This document shows, in pieces, positions 13,163 to 15,143 of a stretch of DNA of 15,143 nucleotides. The DNA is taken from positions 1 to 15,143 of the forward strand of contig NZ_CAJJIC010000046.1 in assembly GCF_905187505.1 (NCBI RefSeq). Direction: 5' to 3'. The translations under genes and the position numbers were made by a program. The notes under the pieces were generated by a model. It was not told the DNA's origin. It was given only the letters and a program-made list of their open reading frames with translations, and did not search any database. The stretch is from an uncultured Mailhella sp. Lineage in GTDB: Bacteria; Desulfobacterota; Desulfovibrionia; Desulfovibrionales; Desulfovibrionaceae. Every line of letters begins with the position of its first letter. Positions within the stretch are counted from its first letter, which is position 1.

Positions 13163-14580
13163 GCCTTCTCCTTGTGTTTGGAATGGGAAAGATGTGCGTT
13201 CAGAGAAAAGCGCGTCCAGTCCTTGCGGAAAAACACCCACACCATGGCCGAAGTCTGTACGGCCATGGACAGGAACATGGCCATGTACACGCCATAGGCG
13301 TCATGGAACACGACATGGGAAAGCCCCCATCCGAAAGGCAGCCGGATGAGCCATATGCCGGCAGTGTTGACCACAAGAGGATACACGGTGGCGCCCGCGC
13401 CGTTCATCACGCCGTGCAGGACCATGCCCGACACGGTGAAGGGAACCACCAGGACATTGAAGAAAAGATAGTTGATGATCTGCGATTTCACGCCCGGAGC
13501 CGAGGAAAAGAATCCGGCGAGATCGGGAATGAAGGGCCACATGCATGCCGCCACGGAACTCATGGACACGCCGGAAATCACGAACAGCACGATGCCCACG
13601 CGTTTCGCCCCGGCCTTGTCGCCCGCCCCGAGCGCATTGCCGACCAGAATGGAAGCCGTCACCATGAAGGCGTTGGCCGGCATGTAGAGCAGGGATTCTA
13701 TGCGGTTGCCCGCGGTAAGTCCGGCAAGCGCCTCCACGCCGTCCGGCAGCGAGGCGGTGATGCCGTACATGACGAGATATCCCAGATGCCAGAGCATGCT
13801 GTTGCCGCAGGCCGGAAGCGCCACGCGAAAAAGATACGGCGCGCCGGTCCGAAGCCAGCGCACGGGAGGCAGCGCACGGTGAACGACAAGGCCGCCGCGC
13901 TTCAGAAAAATCAGCGTCAGCACGGCCGCAAGCGTATTGGCGCTGAAGGTGGCCCAGGCTATGCCCGCCATGCCGAAGGCCGGAAATCCGAGCCAGCCGA
14001 GGCCGAAGCACAAATCGCCGAACACGTTGAGAAGACAGGTCGCCACGGCCACGATGAGCGGCGCCATGACCTGTCTTGCCGCCCGGAACAGCGTTCCGCC
14101 CACCTGCATGACGTAAAAGGAAGGCAGCCCCGCAAGCATGACTCCCACCATGTATTCCGTCACCGGCATGAGCTCTTCCGGCGTCTGCAGAAGCGACAGC
14201 ACGGGGCGGCGCAAGAAGCCCGTCAGCAGCGCAAGCAGCACGGCGACCGCCACGCAGCTGCAGAGCACGAGCCCCACATAATTCTGCGCACGCCTCATAT
14301 GCCCGGCCCCCATGGACTGGCTTACCGCCGCCATGCCCCCCGCTCCGAGCGCCCAGCCGAACACCATGAGAAAAACCTGAAGCTGAAAGGCAAGTCCCAC
14401 GGCGGCCTGCACGTCGGAAGAAATGCGTCCGGCGGCCCATATGTCGGTAAGATTGACGACGATGCTGCAAAGAAGCATCATCATCTGCGGCCAGACAAGC
14501 CCCCAGATGGTGCCAAACGGCACATCACGCAGCCATTCGCCGGAACGGATGACGGAACAAATACGTAACAAAGCAGACAT
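13159..14580 (-). CDS. MATE family multidrug/cation antiporter
   Basis: A 473-aa inner membrane protein with about twelve hydrophobic helices in two similar halves. This is the multidrug and toxic compound extrusion fold, which exports organic cations against Na+ or H+. The first half contains PQMMMLLCSIVVNLTDIW and a GWALGAGGMAAVSQSMGAG stretch. The second contains the parallel ALPACGNSMLWHLGYLVMYG and SILVGNALGAGDKAGAKR, the repeated Q/N-x-x-GAG-type loop of MATE proteins. The C-terminus is short and basic (HSKHKEKA). The ATG at 14580 is preferred to a TTG at 14598, because that TTG lies next to and within the predicted -10 box. Its last bases overlap the DUF2156 start in ATGA. The substrate cannot be told; the coupled DUF2156 gene may hint at a lipid- or peptide-related compound. 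Confidence 0.9.
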   Translation of the reverse strand: MSALLRICSVIRSGEWLRDVPFGTIWGLVWPQMMMLLCSIVVNLTDIWAAGRISSDVQAAVGLAFQLQVFLMVFGWALGAGGMAAVSQSMGAGHMRRAQNYVGLVLCSCVAVAVLLALLTGFLRRPVLSLLQTPEELMPVTEYMVGVMLAGLPSFYVMQVGGTLFRAARQVMAPLIVAVATCLLNVFGDLCFGLGWLGFPAFGMAGIAWATFSANTLAAVLTLIFLKRGGLVVHRALPPVRWLRTGAPYLFRVALPACGNSMLWHLGYLVMYGITASLPDGVEALAGLTAGNRIESLLYMPANAFMVTASILVGNALGAGDKAGAKRVGIVLFVISGVSMSSVAACMWPFIPDLAGFFSSAPGVKSQIINYLFFNVLVVPFTVSGMVLHGVMNGAGATVYPLVVNTAGIWLIRLPFGWGLSHVVFHDAYGVYMAMFLSMAVQTSAMVWVFFRKDWTRFSLNAHLSHSKHKEKA

Positions 14581-14597
14581 GGGCAGAAGATAACGCA

Positions 14598-14625
14598 ATT
14601 ATCTGCGCTGGCAAGAGGGTTGCAA
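14598..14625 (-). promoter_or_regulatory. Sigma-70 promoter for the MATE-DUF2156 operon
   Basis: On the minus strand TTGCAA (14625-14620), a 16-base spacer and GATAAT (14603-14598) form a good promoter, both boxes differing from consensus by one or two bases. Transcription would start near 14591, giving a leader of about ten bases before the ATG at 14580, so the upstream TTG could not be used. The ribosome binding site in this short leader is weak. Confidence 0.65.
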
Positions 14626-15070
14626 CAAGGCACGGCAGACGCCATGCAGACGCCGAGACATTTTCCTTCCGTCGGCCGCCCCTGTGTCTTTCCACGGGCG
14701 GACGTGCGGTCGACAGCAACAGAGAGCACCTGACGCGCGCCGTCCCGGCAGCATGAGCCCGCAGCCTTTCGCGCCCCACGACACGCGCCCGTCCGGGAAA
14801 TCCCGACCAGTCGGGCCCGCCGAAACACCACGCTCCATCAAAAAGCAAAGGCAGCCTTCAGGCAAGCCGGAGGAAAAGGCCTTCAAGAAAAACGGCGCAA
14901 AACATTGCGGAGTTTTCCGACTGCCGCACCAACCGACGATATTCCACGGAAGTTCCGCGCTGCGGACGGCAGAGAAAGCAACGTCTTTCCGTTCACGGCG
15001 CGGCAGGGCATGCACGGCGGAAGACGCCGTCGTGAAAAAAGGCCCTGCTCTCCATCGTCCAAAAGACAGG
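14626..15070. other. Region without a recognisable gene
   Basis: No convincing gene was found in these 445 bases. Open frames exist on both strands, up to about 160 codons. Their translations are Arg/Ser/Pro/Cys-rich without a family resemblance or ribosome binding site, as expected for GC-rich non-coding DNA. It may be a decayed gene or spacer upstream of the MATE promoter. Confidence 0.45.
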
Positions 15071-15141
15071 TGCGGAAGCCTCCGCAAGACAAGTCAGGAC
15101 CGCCCCTTCAAGGGGCGGTTTGATTTGACCCTATAAGGGTC
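15071..15141. repeat. Cluster of three hairpins at the right edge
   Basis: Three perfect inverted repeats lie within 71 bases. TGCGGA/TCCGCA spans 15071-15086 with loop AGCC. ACCGCCCC/GGGGCGGT spans 15099-15119 with loop TTCAA. GACCCT/AGGGTC spans 15127-15141 with loop ATA. The second is followed by TTGATTTG and could be a plus-strand terminator, although no plus-strand gene precedes it. Clusters like this occur at insertion sequence ends or in repeated extragenic elements. The window ends two bases later, so the context is unknown. Confidence 0.5.
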
Positions 15142-15143
15142 TG

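Noticed and set aside
13174..14568. A 464-aa plus-strand frame opposite the MATE gene
   Set aside because: It is a His/Arg/Gly-rich shadow of the antisense gene, which has clear MATE features on the other strand.
14684..15136. A 150-aa plus-strand frame at the right edge
   Set aside because: It is Arg/Lys/Pro-rich without domains or a ribosome binding site, and it runs through the hairpin cluster.

Overview
The window looks like a chromosomal segment of a GC-rich anaerobic delta-type proteobacterium, most likely a member of the Desulfovibrionaceae (Desulfovibrio/Bilophila-like). This is inferred from the style of CysS, GltX, HslV and the BepA-like protease, the GC-rich codon use, and an in-frame UGA read as selenocysteine. 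Species cannot be fixed from the sequence alone. No rRNA, tRNA, CRISPR array or intact transposase gene was seen.

Left part (1-3200): the N-terminal half of a trigger-factor-like chaperone runs off the left edge on the minus strand, followed by a YiaC-like GNAT acetyltransferase, also minus. Divergent from these, on the plus strand, an exported two-EF-hand protein sits one base ahead of a cystathionine beta-lyase-type PLP enzyme. The lyase ribosome binding site lies inside the end of the EF-hand gene.

Centre-left (3200-5220): this is the most interesting part. A consensus-like promoter drives a HesB/IscA-like gene whose codon 33 is TGA. The same frame continues to residue 105, and a second, paralogous gene just downstream has Cys at the identical position. 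The first is therefore a selenoprotein that conventional gene calling would truncate or miss. An 18-base perfect palindrome separates the two genes. Two terminators follow, then a diaminopimelate-epimerase-fold racemase that most resembles the CntK histidine racemase group.

Centre (5220-6940): a zinc-ribbon membrane protein and a Gph-like HAD phosphatase, each followed by a good intrinsic terminator.

Right part (6950-14600), all minus strand: MATE transporter -> DUF2156 protein (ATGA overlap); gltX with a very strong terminator; then, after a 386-base structured gap, cysS -> BepA-like M48/TPR metalloprotease -> hslV, closely spaced. HslU, the partner of HslV, is not next to it. The last 540 bases hold no convincing gene, but three hairpins cluster at the extreme right edge.

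How the genes fit together: protein quality control (trigger factor, BepA-like protease, HslV), aminoacylation (GltX, CysS) and sulfur/selenium chemistry (cystathionine lyase, Sec- and Cys-type HesB proteins) recur across the window. Only the operons named above are supported as functional units.
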